From positions 62,001 to 126,000 of the forward strand of contig JAMLIB010000004.1 of assembly GCA_023954415.1 (NCBI GenBank): a stretch of DNA of 64,000 nt, read 5' to 3'. The first letter of the stretch is position 1; the number at the start of each line of letters is the position of its first letter. The DNA is from Trueperaceae bacterium (lineage in GTDB: Bacteria; Deinococcota; Deinococci; Deinococcales; Trueperaceae). Positions 8,492-15,744 of the stretch are shown piece after piece. The notes below the pieces were generated by a model. It saw only the letters and a list, made by a program, of their open reading frames with translations. It had not been told where the DNA came from and did not search any database. The translations under genes were made by a program, and so were the position numbers.

Positions 8492-8698
8492 ATGTCCACA
8501 GTCGAATTTCTGTCAATCGAGTTACCATGTGCAATCGATTCTGGCGGAGGTCTCTTGTTGGGGGAAGATCCAGCAGTTCGCAAACCCGAAGCGACAGGCC
8601 CCATCGGTCGCGCTGAAGCCACCGCCACGGCCATCACCTGCCTCGTAGTCGAAGTCATCGTAGTCATCCTCGCCGTCGTCATCTTTGTACTGCTATGA
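8492..8698 (+). CDS. Possible small membrane protein (uncertain)
   Basis: A 68-residue open frame whose last 22 residues are strongly hydrophobic (ITCLVVEVIVVILAVVIFVLL), like a C-terminal membrane anchor. The N-terminal part has no recognisable domain and there is no clear ribosome site. It lies in the first part of the island. It may be a chance frame. Confidence 0.25.
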   Translation: MSTVEFLSIELPCAIDSGGGLLLGEDPAVRKPEATGPIGRAEATATAITCLVVEVIVVILAVVIFVLL

Positions 8699-9435
8699 GT
8701 TATACGGTAAGGTCTTGCACCGACTACTCAAAGGGTAAGAACGCCGTGATGGGACAAGGTATAGGGTCCAAGAATCAACAACTAGCGGAAGGCTCGGGGA
8801 GCCCTAGGCGTACTTCAAGTCGGAACCAGAGGAGAACATATGCGATACCACAGGGGATTCCTTCTCACCCAGCATCCGCGGCTCTGCTTGCTGGAACGGC
8901 CCGCACACAGAGCATCAACTTGCTAGCAGGGACGATCGACACCCAGGCCATCTGCGGTCTCACACTCTATGACCTGACGGCAAGCCTGGGACGCCCCTCA
9001 GCCGTAGAGGCTCCCAACGCGCTGGTCGCCAAATACATCGGCCCAACCGTGTCCTACCACCAACGAGGCCTCAAGGTTCTCTTCCAACCTGGAGCAACAG
9101 GATCAGAGAAGGTCTGGTCCCTATCCGTGTATATGAGCCGCACCTGGGATGAGGACAACCTCCAGACGTTCGAAATCTTCAACGACGCCCTAGAACCACC
9201 GCTCTCCGCCGATTGGCGAATTGAGAGAACGTCAGCCACGATCGCTGGAGCCGGGTACGAAGCGATTGATGAAACTCCCGAGTACAAGCAAGAGGAATGG
9301 AAGAAGCTGGGCATCCCTGGCTCTGCTAACCCAAGCCACGACCTGCACATTCATCTCATGAATGGCTCGGACGTTGTATTCGTCCATGAACCGGTAACCA
9401 GGTGCCTGGAGAGAGCGGCATTTACATGTCCCTGA
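8695..9435 (+). CDS. Hypothetical island protein, possibly frameshifted near its start
   Basis: A 246-codon open frame with no recognised domain; the middle (ICGLTLYDLTASLGRPSAV to VYMSRTWDEDN) looks like real mixed alpha/beta protein. The annotated start is unconvincing because the first 50 codons read like intergenic sequence. A good ribosome site (AGAGGAGAA) and ATG lie at 8840 in the neighbouring frame, which starts like a signal peptide (MRYHRGFLLT) but stops after 28 codons. The long frame at the same place reads PASAALLAGTARTQ, so a frameshift inside a signal peptide is a plausible explanation. Codon use is less GC-biased than in the flanking chromosome. Confidence 0.4.
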   Translation: MSYTVRSCTDYSKGKNAVMGQGIGSKNQQLAEGSGSPRRTSSRNQRRTYAIPQGIPSHPASAALLAGTARTQSINLLAGTIDTQAICGLTLYDLTASLGRPSAVEAPNALVAKYIGPTVSYHQRGLKVLFQPGATGSEKVWSLSVYMSRTWDEDNLQTFEIFNDALEPPLSADWRIERTSATIAGAGYEAIDETPEYKQEEWKKLGIPGSANPSHDLHIHLMNGSDVVFVHEPVTRCLERAAFTCP

Positions 9436-9584
9436 CTTGGCTACCGCAAGCTCGTTGTTAAACGGTATCGGGTTGAGCGGGAGGGCATCGTCCTGTACCC
9501 TCTTGCGGCCACCGCCCCGGTGCTTGTGCTGCCGCACGAGGACGACGTGAACATCCTCGGCGTCGTCATCTGGAGAGAAGGGTA
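9436..9584 (+). pseudogene. C-terminal remnant resembling LexA/S24-type phage repressors
   Basis: A 48-codon open stretch after the TGA at 9433-9435, with no start codon. It resembles the end of an S24/LexA-like peptidase domain: KLVVKRYRVEREGIVLYPL (the strand carrying the catalytic Lys region) and then DDVNILGVVIWREG (the final strand, compare vrILGxVv). No N-terminal HTH or catalytic Ser is attached. I read it as a phage repressor remnant; the similarity is by eye and short. Confidence 0.4.
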
Positions 9585-9589
9585 AGGCC

Positions 9590-10315
9590 ATGCTCAGGCG
9601 TCGCAATCAACCAGGCCAAGAAGCCAAGCCCGTCACGCCGCAAGAACCTGCAGTAGACGGCCTCATCGCGTACTAAGGCCTCACGGACTGGTGGCTCGCA
9701 GCCTTCACCCCGGAAGAACGCGACTACATGGAAGCCAGATACCAGCCAATGGGAAGCAGCGGTCTCGTCACGCTCACCAAAGGCCACGCCCAGAACATTG
9801 ACACCCCCAACGGACAAGCATCGACCCCCACGCACTTCCTCAACGGCCTCGCAACCTGGTTCCGGACCAAGAAGGACGCCTCCATCGGCCTTCGTATAGC
9901 AGACCGTGCAAGCAAGGAATCGGGCGTTAAGGCTTGCGATGAGCACTTCCGACTCATCAACTACATACAGACCAGGTACAAGCAGCGCGACACCGACCCA
10001 GCCGCGCTCGACGACGTCATCCAGGCATGCAGACGAGCCATCGCTATCGCTCCGAAAGTAATCATTGGATTCAAAGAGCAGCATCGACTCGAAGAGGACC
10101 AAGCAGCCGACCTGTACGCGAAGATGGGCGAGCGCTATAAGCGCACACCGTTCCCTGGAGTGCCCAACTCGCCGTTCTACAAGCGGCTGGCCATCATCCT
10201 GCGTAAGCAGGGTCGCAAGAAAGAAGCCGCCGCCATCGAGGCCCGGTATGAGACCGAGTGGCTACCCCACACGATTGATCACCGCAGAGCAAAGCAGGGA
10301 GCTTCCCGTGGCTAG
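9590..10315 (+). pseudogene. Hypothetical island protein interrupted by an in-frame TAA
   Basis: ATG 9590 opens a frame broken by TAA at 9674-9676 (codon 29) that then continues in the same frame to TAG 10313-10315. Sequence on both sides of the stop looks like one protein (DGLIAY, stop, GLTDWWLAAFTPEERDYMEARYQP); a tyrosine codon at the stop position would read naturally. The C-terminal half is helical and basic (FKEQHRLEEDQAADLYAKMGERYKR; FYKRLAIILRKQGRKKEAAAI). A product starting at ATG 9728 (195 residues) could still be made. Function unknown. Confidence 0.5.
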
Positions 10316-10438
10316 CGACCGCCAACTGAGCTCGGGAGCGGAGCGCACTGGCGTGCCCATAGGCCAGCGGGAACGCAAGACCAGGTTCGCATCGTCGGAG
10401 AGGTCTACGGCCGCATGGATTGTGAGGCCATTCACTAG
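10316..10438 (+). pseudogene. Coding-like tail, second S24-type remnant
   Basis: Forty codons without a stop, in frame with the preceding gene after its TAG, ending TAG 10436-10438. The end reads QDQVRIVGEVYGRMDCEAIH. VRIVGEV resembles the last strand of LexA/S24 domains and the remnant ending at 9584 (VNILGVV). The last 14 codons recur at 11309-11350 with mostly synonymous changes. Confidence 0.35.
10397..10438 (+). repeat. Degenerate coding repeat, copy 1 (GEVYGRMDCEAIH-stop)
   Basis: 42 nt matching 11309-11350. Of 14 codons, four are identical, eight differ only synonymously and two change an amino acid (Met/Val, Cys/Tyr). This is the signature of a shared coding ancestor rather than a structural DNA repeat. 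Confidence 0.6.
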
Positions 10439-10524
10439 GGCGGTCAGAACGCTGTGATGGGGCAAGGCGCATAGTGAGAGGATCATAAGAACACACCGCG
10501 ATTAGCGGCTAGGAGGGGGATGGA

Positions 10525-11313
10525 ATGAAGAAGGTGATTACAGTTCTAGCGGTGGCAGCGGTCGCCGTTCCCGTAACCTACTTCATCATCCAGACGCAAG
10601 GCCAAGAACGAGCCAGGCTAGCCGCAGCAGCTGGGCTGCCAGAGAAAGCCGTCTTCACCACCGTCGGGGGAACACCCGTGAACATCACCATCACGAGCGA
10701 TCCCACTAACGCCATGGTTATAGTCTCCGACCGCACTGTCGGCAGGACCCCGGTCACCGTCCAGGTCGATGCCGGAACCTCCCATACCTACAAGGTCTCA
10801 GCCGACGAACCATACGCCGACTACAAGCTGTACAAGCTATTCATCGGCCAGTTCACGGCCTCGGAGCCGACCACCATCAGCGTATGGATCGACAGGACTA
10901 CTGCCGAGGAACAAGCCGCTGAACGCCAAGCCGCAGAGGACAAGCGCCGCGCAGCTGAAGCAACGAGGCAGGCAGAGGAACAGGCGCGCAAGGCCGCGGC
11001 TGAACGCGCTGAAGCCGAGCGGCAACGCCGTATCGAAGCCGAGCGTCTCTACTACAGAATCGAGACCAACTGCCGCTACGGCGCAGACCTCACTTACTCG
11101 AACGCCTACGGGGACACCACCCAGCAGTCCAACCAAGGCAACGACTGGTATTACTACTTCGTCCCGACCAAGGGTCAGTTCCTCTACCTATCCGCCCAGA
11201 ACCAGTGCGACAGCGGGTACGTCCGAGTGAAGCTCGTAAAGGACGGCACGACCATCCGTGAGAACACGTCCAATGGCGCTTACGTGATTGCCACTGTTAG
11301 CGGTCAATGGTGA
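10525..11313 (+). CDS. Membrane-anchored PEGA-domain protein with coiled coil
   Basis: 262 residues. An N-terminal hydrophobic segment (VITVLAVAAVAVPVTYFII) acts as signal anchor. A PEGA-like beta domain follows (about 50-115: VNITITSDPTNAMVIVSDRTVGRTPVTVQV), then a TolA-like Ala/Glu/Arg coiled coil (about 128-178), then a C-terminal Tyr/Asn-rich beta domain (about 180-262) containing two Cys that could pair. PEGA domains are found in cell-surface proteins. A good ribosome site (AGGAGGGGG) precedes ATG 10525. It is an orphan within the island; its role is unknown, possibly envelope-spanning. Confidence 0.72.
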   Translation: MKKVITVLAVAAVAVPVTYFIIQTQGQERARLAAAAGLPEKAVFTTVGGTPVNITITSDPTNAMVIVSDRTVGRTPVTVQVDAGTSHTYKVSADEPYADYKLYKLFIGQFTASEPTTISVWIDRTTAEEQAAERQAAEDKRRAAEATRQAEEQARKAAAERAEAERQRRIEAERLYYRIETNCRYGADLTYSNAYGDTTQQSNQGNDWYYYFVPTKGQFLYLSAQNQCDSGYVRVKLVKDGTTIRENTSNGAYVIATVSGQW

Positions 11314-11350
11314 GGTGTACGGACGTGTCGACTACGAGGCGATCCACTAG
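11309..11350 (+). repeat. Degenerate coding repeat, copy 2 (GEVYGRVDYEAIH-stop)
   Basis: Second copy of the 42-nt coding tail, in a different frame from the PEGA gene whose stop (11311-11313) it overlaps. The frame stays open upstream for only a few sensible codons (LLAVN), so it is a detached tail. Confidence 0.6.
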
Positions 11351-11709
11351 GCAATCAAAGGCACCCGCTTAGGCATCAGCCCGTTTACGGGTAGATGGAA
11401 CAATAGGAGAATCAAGAACCCAAGCGCCATCTAGCGACTCTGCCAGCAAGAAGGGAGGCCCGAGTGCACTCGGGGGTTACGGAGCATCACTGCACAATCC
11501 CCACCCCCGACGTGCCGCCCGCAATCGAGGAAGGCCTTGTCCCCAACTCAAGGGGGACACCGGATTTCGGGAAGGATTAAGGGGCTGTTAGATGTCAAGA
11601 GGTAGAGCGAGGAGAGCCTGTGCAGCTGCCACCACTCAAGCTGAATGAAGGGGGAGTGTCGCCGACATGAGGCTGAAGACACATCACATGCCAACAATCG
11701 AGTACTAAA
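11314..11709 (+). other. Non-coding island stretch (396 bp)
   Basis: No convincing gene. It holds the end of the copy-2 coding tail and a 16-bp perfect palindrome (11459-11474). From about 11580 there are purine-rich segments resembling ribosome sites, but they are not followed by long frames. Confidence 0.6.
11459..11474 (+). promoter_or_regulatory. Perfect 16-bp palindrome
   Basis: CCCGAGTGCACTCGGG is a perfect inverted repeat without spacer. It could be a dimer operator for an island regulator, or a hairpin ending the PEGA transcript. No T-run follows. Confidence 0.4.
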
Positions 11710-12075
11710 GTGAAGCCGGTTACAAGGAAGGAGCCCACCGAGGGGATGCCAGGAGACCCACAGCCAATGAGCCCGAATCAGCCCACCGACACGGGCGACA
11801 TCCATGCCCCTTTCATCTATGCAAATGCCGTCAGCATCGCCGTTGGCGTATATGACATCCAACTCGACTTCGCCGTTGAGATCGATCAGAAGCGGACGCG
11901 AACCGCGCGCGTTGCCATGAGTCCACAGCATGCAAGGTCGCTGCAGTTGCTCCTCGAGCGGGTCCTATCCGACTACGAAGACAACGTCGGGCGCATAGCA
12001 CTGCCCCGGGACTTAGAGTCCCGGCTGCGCGAAAAAGCCCCCGCGAACGAGAATAGCAACGAGGATCCATCATGA
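11710..12075 (+). CDS. DUF3467 family protein
   Basis: The 121-residue protein matches the DUF3467 pattern: IYANAVSIAVGVYDIQLDF, then an ARVAMSPQHARSLQLLLERVL helix and YEDNVGRI. DUF3467 proteins are small and uncharacterised, often near phage-like or regulatory genes. The GTG at 11710 is poorly supported by a ribosome site; ATG 11746 and ATG 11767 are in-frame alternatives. Its stop overlaps the next ATG (ATGA), so it is coupled to the following gene and probably forms a complex or module with it. Confidence 0.72.
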   Translation: MKPVTRKEPTEGMPGDPQPMSPNQPTDTGDIHAPFIYANAVSIAVGVYDIQLDFAVEIDQKRTRTARVAMSPQHARSLQLLLERVLSDYEDNVGRIALPRDLESRLREKAPANENSNEDPS

Positions 12076-12479
12076 AGCCGCCGACATTCAGATTGACTGT
12101 CGACAACGTCGAGTCGTCTCCACCTGTCTCTTACTGGTACATCCTAGACTTACCCTCTGTCGTGATGGTGGAGACCGAGGGTTATGAATCCGTCGCGTCG
12201 CTCGTTATGGGGGATGTCGACGACATCTTCGGTGCTGGCTCGAACCCCGCTGAAGCCATCGAGGATCTGCGCATCACGCTGCGCGAAGCCCGGACCCAAC
12301 TGTCCGGTATGCGAGACCGGCTTACTCCGCGGCTGTTAAGGCAACTCAGCGCGCTTGAAACGATGGCTACCTTCACCGGCTTCTACGGACCCACTAGTTC
12401 TGCCCAAGATAGCCGCGAGCGAGCGGCCGCCCCGATCACCTCGAACTCAGCTGACTATATTCGTCGATTCAAAGGCTAA
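12072..12479 (+). CDS. Small island protein with HicB-like pattern
   Basis: 135 residues, translationally coupled to the DUF3467 gene. The core (YWYILDLPSVVMVETEGYES, then FGAGSNPAEAIEDLRITLREA) resembles the degraded RNase H fold of HicB antitoxins, where a product-strand is followed by a Gly-x-x-x-EEAI helix. A long amphipathic helix and a polar tail follow. The similarity is only by eye. The next gene is a candidate partner 7 bp downstream. Function unknown. Confidence 0.55.
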   Translation: MKPPTFRLTVDNVESSPPVSYWYILDLPSVVMVETEGYESVASLVMGDVDDIFGAGSNPAEAIEDLRITLREARTQLSGMRDRLTPRLLRQLSALETMATFTGFYGPTSSAQDSRERAAAPITSNSADYIRRFKG

Positions 12480-12486
12480 ACGCGCC

Positions 12487-12768
12487 ATGCCATTAGATGC
12501 ACGGAGGGTGAGGTCGTGCCTCGAGAACAAGCTGAAGTGCGACGTTAAGGACACCGACCATACGTACTTCAACTTGGTAGAGAATGGCACGGTCATTGCG
12601 TGGACGAAGATGTCTCATGGTTCCAAGGAGATCGGCAAGCCACTTGAGTCCAAGATGGCTAAGCAGCTAGGGGTCAGCGTCCAGACCTTCCGCGACTGCG
12701 TCTCATGCATGTTAGACCGCGACAACTTCATCGCTGCTCGCCAGGAAAACCCAAACGAGTCTGCATAA
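12487..12768 (+). CDS. Small basic island protein, HicA-like partner candidate
   Basis: 93 residues from ATG 12487. The pattern is a first helix (RRVRSCLENKLKC), strands with DHTYFNLVENGTVIAWTKMSHG, then a helix (LESKMAKQLGVSVQTFRDCV). This beta-hairpin-His-Gly arrangement recalls small dsRBD-fold RNA-binding proteins such as HicA, but the gene order is reversed and the catalytic assignment is unproven. Three Cys are present (SCLENKLKC and the later DCVSC). It is the last gene of a three-gene set with 11710 and 12072. No function is claimed. Confidence 0.6.
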   Translation: MPLDARRVRSCLENKLKCDVKDTDHTYFNLVENGTVIAWTKMSHGSKEIGKPLESKMAKQLGVSVQTFRDCVSCMLDRDNFIAARQENPNESA

Positions 12769-12848
12769 CTTAACGAAGCGCACAGGCACGTTATGTGGGT
12801 GGTCCGGGCGCGCCCATACAGGCGCAATTCAGAGGAGGGATAATCGCC

Positions 12849-12968
12849 ATGCCTCGCAAGCGCAACCGTCGCGCCCCCGGCGAAGGCGCCATCTACGAAC
12901 GCCCCGAACGCGGCACGTGGATGGCGGCCATCGTCCCAGGGCAAGCTAGGGCAACGACTCGAGCGTCC
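12849..12968 (+). pseudogene. Tyrosine integrase, N-terminal stump
   Basis: A good ribosome site (GAGGAGGG) and ATG 12849 begin a protein typical of phage integrase N-terminal arm-binding domains (MPRKRNRRAPGEGAIYERP, then GTWMAAI). Forty codons later it runs directly into the attachment-site copy at 12969 and no catalytic domain remains. The recombinase that moved the island was probably lost by deletion between this point and attR, so the island is no longer self-mobile. Confidence 0.7.
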
Positions 12969-13011
12969 ATGGCATTCAGAAGGTCAGGGGTTCGGATCCC
13001 TCAGCTCCACC
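12969..13011 (+). repeat. attR: partial tRNA-Ala copy, right boundary of the island
   Basis: This 43-nt copy of tRNA positions 8167-8210 has one substitution and a one-base deletion, so it is not a functional tRNA. The chromosomal terminator that normally follows a tRNA lies right after it (13058-13078), as expected if this was the original tRNA 3' flank. Confidence 0.85.
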
Positions 13012-13366
13012 GTCGTTGTGAGTCGCGGTGTGATTCGCGACATAAGTGACTAAGTAGGCCTCGGCCATCGGCCGGGGCTTCTTAGTTGATTGCCACAGTA
13101 GTTCTTGTTGGGGTCGATGACGGTTGCGGTGTCGTTGTCGACGAGGACCTTGACGTGCCTGCCGGATAAGCGCGGACGCGTGTCTCGGGCGGTGCTTTTC
13201 CGGCTGTCTATGACCACCAAGGCGAGTTCCAATCTGGCTTACCGAGCGCATGTAAGCCAGGGCCAAGAGCCTAAGGCGGTGGCCCAATCAACTTGGACTC
13301 GAAGGTTGACTTTATTCTCGACCGATGAAACACTGCCAGTGAACTACAATCACGTGGGGCGATTCC
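13012..13366 (+). other. Intergenic stretch right of attR (355 bp)
   Basis: It contains a small hairpin (GTCGCG 13022-13027 with CGCGAC 13036-13041) and a terminator (13058-13078). The minus-strand frame at 13050-13232 includes GRHVKVLVDNDTATVIDP, faintly like the C-terminal beta barrel of IS481/Mu-type transposases. I would not call it a gene. Confidence 0.5.
13058..13078 (+). terminator. Rho-independent-type hairpin, probable original tRNA-Ala terminator
   Basis: GCCTCGGCC (13058-13066), loop ATC, then GGCCGGGGC (13070-13078) with one G-T pair, followed by TTCTTAGTTGATT. It probably ended the tRNA transcript before the island split the two. Confidence 0.65.
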
Positions 13367-13918
13367 GTGAATCGGGTGTTTATACCTGGTAATAGAAAAC
13401 CGTTCACAATCACTCGATTAGGGGCTGCGTCACTGCTTCTGATTGCCCTATCCTCCTGCGTCATCGGTGGGGAAGTGACTCTCCACTTGGTGAACAAACT
13501 CGTCACGACGGACGTCGCGACCGCCCCTACGGGCGCCCCTGTCACAGCCACCCTGGAGGTGCGCGGTAGTTGGCGGTTCGGGGCCACGGCGGCCTATGCT
13601 GTGGCCGATGGCCGTATCGAGCTATGCGCAGTGCCGTCGCCTAACGATCCTAGCGACTATTGTCGTGAAGCACCATCGGGTCATCTGCCGCCTGACGTCA
13701 CGTTGCTTCCGGGAGAGACGTTGGGTAAGGACGTGCGCATGCGGGTCGACAGGAAGAACAGAGGTGAGATGCCCGTCGACACGCACACGGTCGCGTTCAC
13801 GAGTAGCGCGCCGCAAGATCTGATCCTCATCACCAGGTTCAAGGGCGCCGAGGCTGACAACTGGACCTTCCACTTCGAAGGACGACAGGCTACCGTGACC
13901 TTCGATCCAGACGACTAG
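13367..13918 (+). CDS. Hypothetical lipoprotein
   Basis: The 183-residue protein starts at GTG 13367. It has a basic N-terminus, a hydrophobic core and a lipobox (LIALSSC, Cys near residue 31), so it should be lipidated and exported. The mature part is beta-rich with two Cys (ELCAV; DYCRE) that could form a disulfide. No family is recognised. It lies just outside the island and is followed by a convergent terminator. Confidence 0.65.
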   Translation: MNRVFIPGNRKPFTITRLGAASLLLIALSSCVIGGEVTLHLVNKLVTTDVATAPTGAPVTATLEVRGSWRFGATAAYAVADGRIELCAVPSPNDPSDYCREAPSGHLPPDVTLLPGETLGKDVRMRVDRKNRGEMPVDTHTVAFTSSAPQDLILITRFKGAEADNWTFHFEGRQATVTFDPDD

Positions 13919-13926
13919 CTCGACGC

Positions 13927-13954
13927 GATGACCGAAGCAGGAGCCTCGGTCATC
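13927..13954 (+). terminator. Terminator hairpin between convergent genes
   Basis: GATGACCGA (13927-13935) pairs perfectly with TCGGTCATC (13946-13954), and the stem extends inward after one mismatch to a small loop. It serves the lipoprotein gene and possibly the convergent PLP-enzyme gene. Confidence 0.6.
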
Positions 13955-14027
13955 GGGCGGGGGCTGAACGGCAACCCGTGGGCGTACCACCCTCGCAAGG
14001 TGGTCCGGGATGGGTAACGCAGCGTCC

Positions 14028-15140
14028 TCAGGCCAACTTGTCCAGCACGGCGGCGATCTCTTCCCACAACACCTCGGTAGGCTCGCAGCCCACGGACAGT
14101 CGCACGTAGCCTTCCGGGACGTCGTCGCCCCACCGGGCGCGCCGCTCGGCCGAGCTATGCGTGCCGCCGAAGCTCGTGGCCGGCACGATCAGGCTCGTGC
14201 CCCCGATGAACCGTTCGGCCGCGTTCGCGTCGGCGAACGTCAGCCCGATGATTGTTCCGAAGCTCGTCATCTGCCGCTTCGCGACCTCGTGGCCCGGGTG
14301 CGATACCAGGCCCGGATAAGTGACGGACCTGGTCGCGGGGTGCTGTGAGAACCGCTCGGCCAGGACGGCGGCCGTTGCGGACATCCGCTCGTAGCGGACC
14401 TCGAAGCTCTCGAGCCCGCGATGCACGAGCCAAGCCTCGAACGGACCGGGGATGACCCCGACGAACTTCCGCCAATCCCGGATGGGCTCCAGCAAGCGCG
14501 TGTCGCGCGCGGCGACGTGCCCGAACAGGACGTCCGAATGGCCGTTCGTCGCCTTGGTGTCCGACGCGACCACTAGGTCCGCGCCGAGGTCGAGCGGTCG
14601 CTGGCCGAGCGGCGTCATCGTGGTGTTGTCGGCGACGACGAGCGCCCCCGCCGCCTTGGCCCGGCCGGCTACGTCTGCAATATCGCAGATGTTCAGCGTC
14701 GGGTTGGAGGGCGTCTCCAGGTAGACGAGCTTGAAGCCCGAGAGGTCGCGCGTGGCGTAGTCCGCCGTTGCGCACTGCTCCACCCGTATGCCGTGCGGCG
14801 CGAGGTACTTCTCGGCCAGGACGCGGGTCGTGTAGTAGCCGTCGCTCGGTAACAGCATGCGGTCGCCCGCTTCGAGGTGCGTCATGAACACGGCGGCGAT
14901 GGCGGCCATCCCCGATGGGAAAACCGTGACTTCCGCGTCTTCGAGGACGGAGAGCGCGTCTTCCAGGGCCTGCCAGGTGGGGTTGCTCCACCGGCCGTAC
15001 TGGTGCTCGGCGCTGGGCATGCCGGGGAGGAAGTAGATGCTGGCGAGCGCCAGCGGCGCGGGAACGGGCTGGCCCGGCTCCAGGTTCCCGGTGCGGCGAT
15101 GGAGCATCCGCGCGGCGATCCGATCGTTGTGTGAGCTCAT
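14028..15140 (-). CDS. PLP-dependent Cys/Met metabolism enzyme (cystathionine gamma-synthase family)
   Basis: 370 residues, normal for the family. The PLP lysine is in SDTKATNGHSD; the upstream VADNTTMTP carries the PLP-nitrogen Asp, and TVFPSGMAAIAAV and SNPTWQALE carry the cofactor-phosphate and substrate-binding parts. Family members catalyse gamma- or beta-elimination or replacement on cysteine, cystathionine or homocysteine substrates, in the cytosol. The start at 15140 is supported by AGGAGAAGG 8 bp upstream; an upstream ATG (15173) is less likely. It is monocistronic, so the exact reaction is not fixed by context. Confidence 0.88.
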   Translation of the reverse strand: MSSHNDRIAARMLHRRTGNLEPGQPVPAPLALASIYFLPGMPSAEHQYGRWSNPTWQALEDALSVLEDAEVTVFPSGMAAIAAVFMTHLEAGDRMLLPSDGYYTTRVLAEKYLAPHGIRVEQCATADYATRDLSGFKLVYLETPSNPTLNICDIADVAGRAKAAGALVVADNTTMTPLGQRPLDLGADLVVASDTKATNGHSDVLFGHVAARDTRLLEPIRDWRKFVGVIPGPFEAWLVHRGLESFEVRYERMSATAAVLAERFSQHPATRSVTYPGLVSHPGHEVAKRQMTSFGTIIGLTFADANAAERFIGGTSLIVPATSFGGTHSSAERRARWGDDVPEGYVRLSVGCEPTEVLWEEIAAVLDKLA

Positions 15141-15200
15141 GGTCTGGTCCTTCTCCTGCCGAGACGCCGACATATCGCGTTCGAGAGAGTGAGCGTACTC

Positions 15201-15335
15201 CTAACTTCTCACGACCTTGAAGGGGCGGTTGACGATCGACATGTCGAGGATGGCGTCCCCGCTTCCCGCTTCCTCGAGGGACGCGCTCTCGGGCTTGTAG
15301 GGCGGGGAGAAGCTCCTCTCGACCACGAGAGCCAT
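15201..15335 (-). CDS. Possible small protein (44 residues)
   Basis: A short minus-strand frame (MALVVERSFSPPYKPESASL to IVNRPFKVVRS) with GAGAGGGG before its ATG. It reads like a real small soluble protein but matches no family I recognise. It lies between the PLP-enzyme gene and the MazF pair. Confidence 0.25.
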   Translation of the reverse strand: MALVVERSFSPPYKPESASLEEAGSGDAILDMSIVNRPFKVVRS

Positions 15336-15513
15336 TCTAGTGCCCCTCTCCGAGCTGCCGGGGCGGGCGTCATAGTCAGTTAGGCAAGTGATGGGGAGGT
15401 CTTTGCAGCTGTCGTGGTCGTGGACTTCTCGTGTGGTGGATGTAGTTAGATGGGTTATGGCGTCTTCGTTCGAAGGGCTCTCGTGCCATATCGCGATGCC
15501 GGAGGGAGTGGTC

Positions 15514-15741
15514 ATGAGAAGCGAGGCGGAAGAACCGGTCCCGATAGCAATGGACGCTAGCGCTTCCAAGGCGACTGAACCGGGCTGTGAACGAGCGAGC
15601 CGGATGTCTGCCGGCGGTTCGGGCGCGGATACGGCTTGGCTCGAGGCCTCGGCTGTCGAACTGGGTCGCTCCCTACGAGAGCTGGAAAGTGACCTGCCCG
15701 AAGAGGCGATTAGCGAGTGGCTCGCTGCCTTCGAAGAGTAG
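15514..15741 (+). CDS. Putative antitoxin of a MazF-type pair
   Basis: 75 residues from ATG 15514, with GGAGGGA 6 bp upstream. The C-terminus (ELESDLPEEAISEWLAAFEE) is acidic and helical, like the toxin-wrapping tail of MazE-type antitoxins; the N-terminal part is polar and shows no clear DNA-binding motif. It ends 3 bp before the MazF-like gene. Identification rests mainly on position and tail. Confidence 0.6.
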   Translation: MRSEAEEPVPIAMDASASKATEPGCERASRMSAGGSGADTAWLEASAVELGRSLRELESDLPEEAISEWLAAFEE

Positions 15742-15744
15742 GCG

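Noticed and set aside
13050-13232. Transposase remnant (GRHVKVLVDNDTATVIDP) on the minus strand
   Set aside because: Only about 20 residues look like an IS481/Mu-type barrel; there is no DDE motif or inverted repeat nearby, so the call is not supported.
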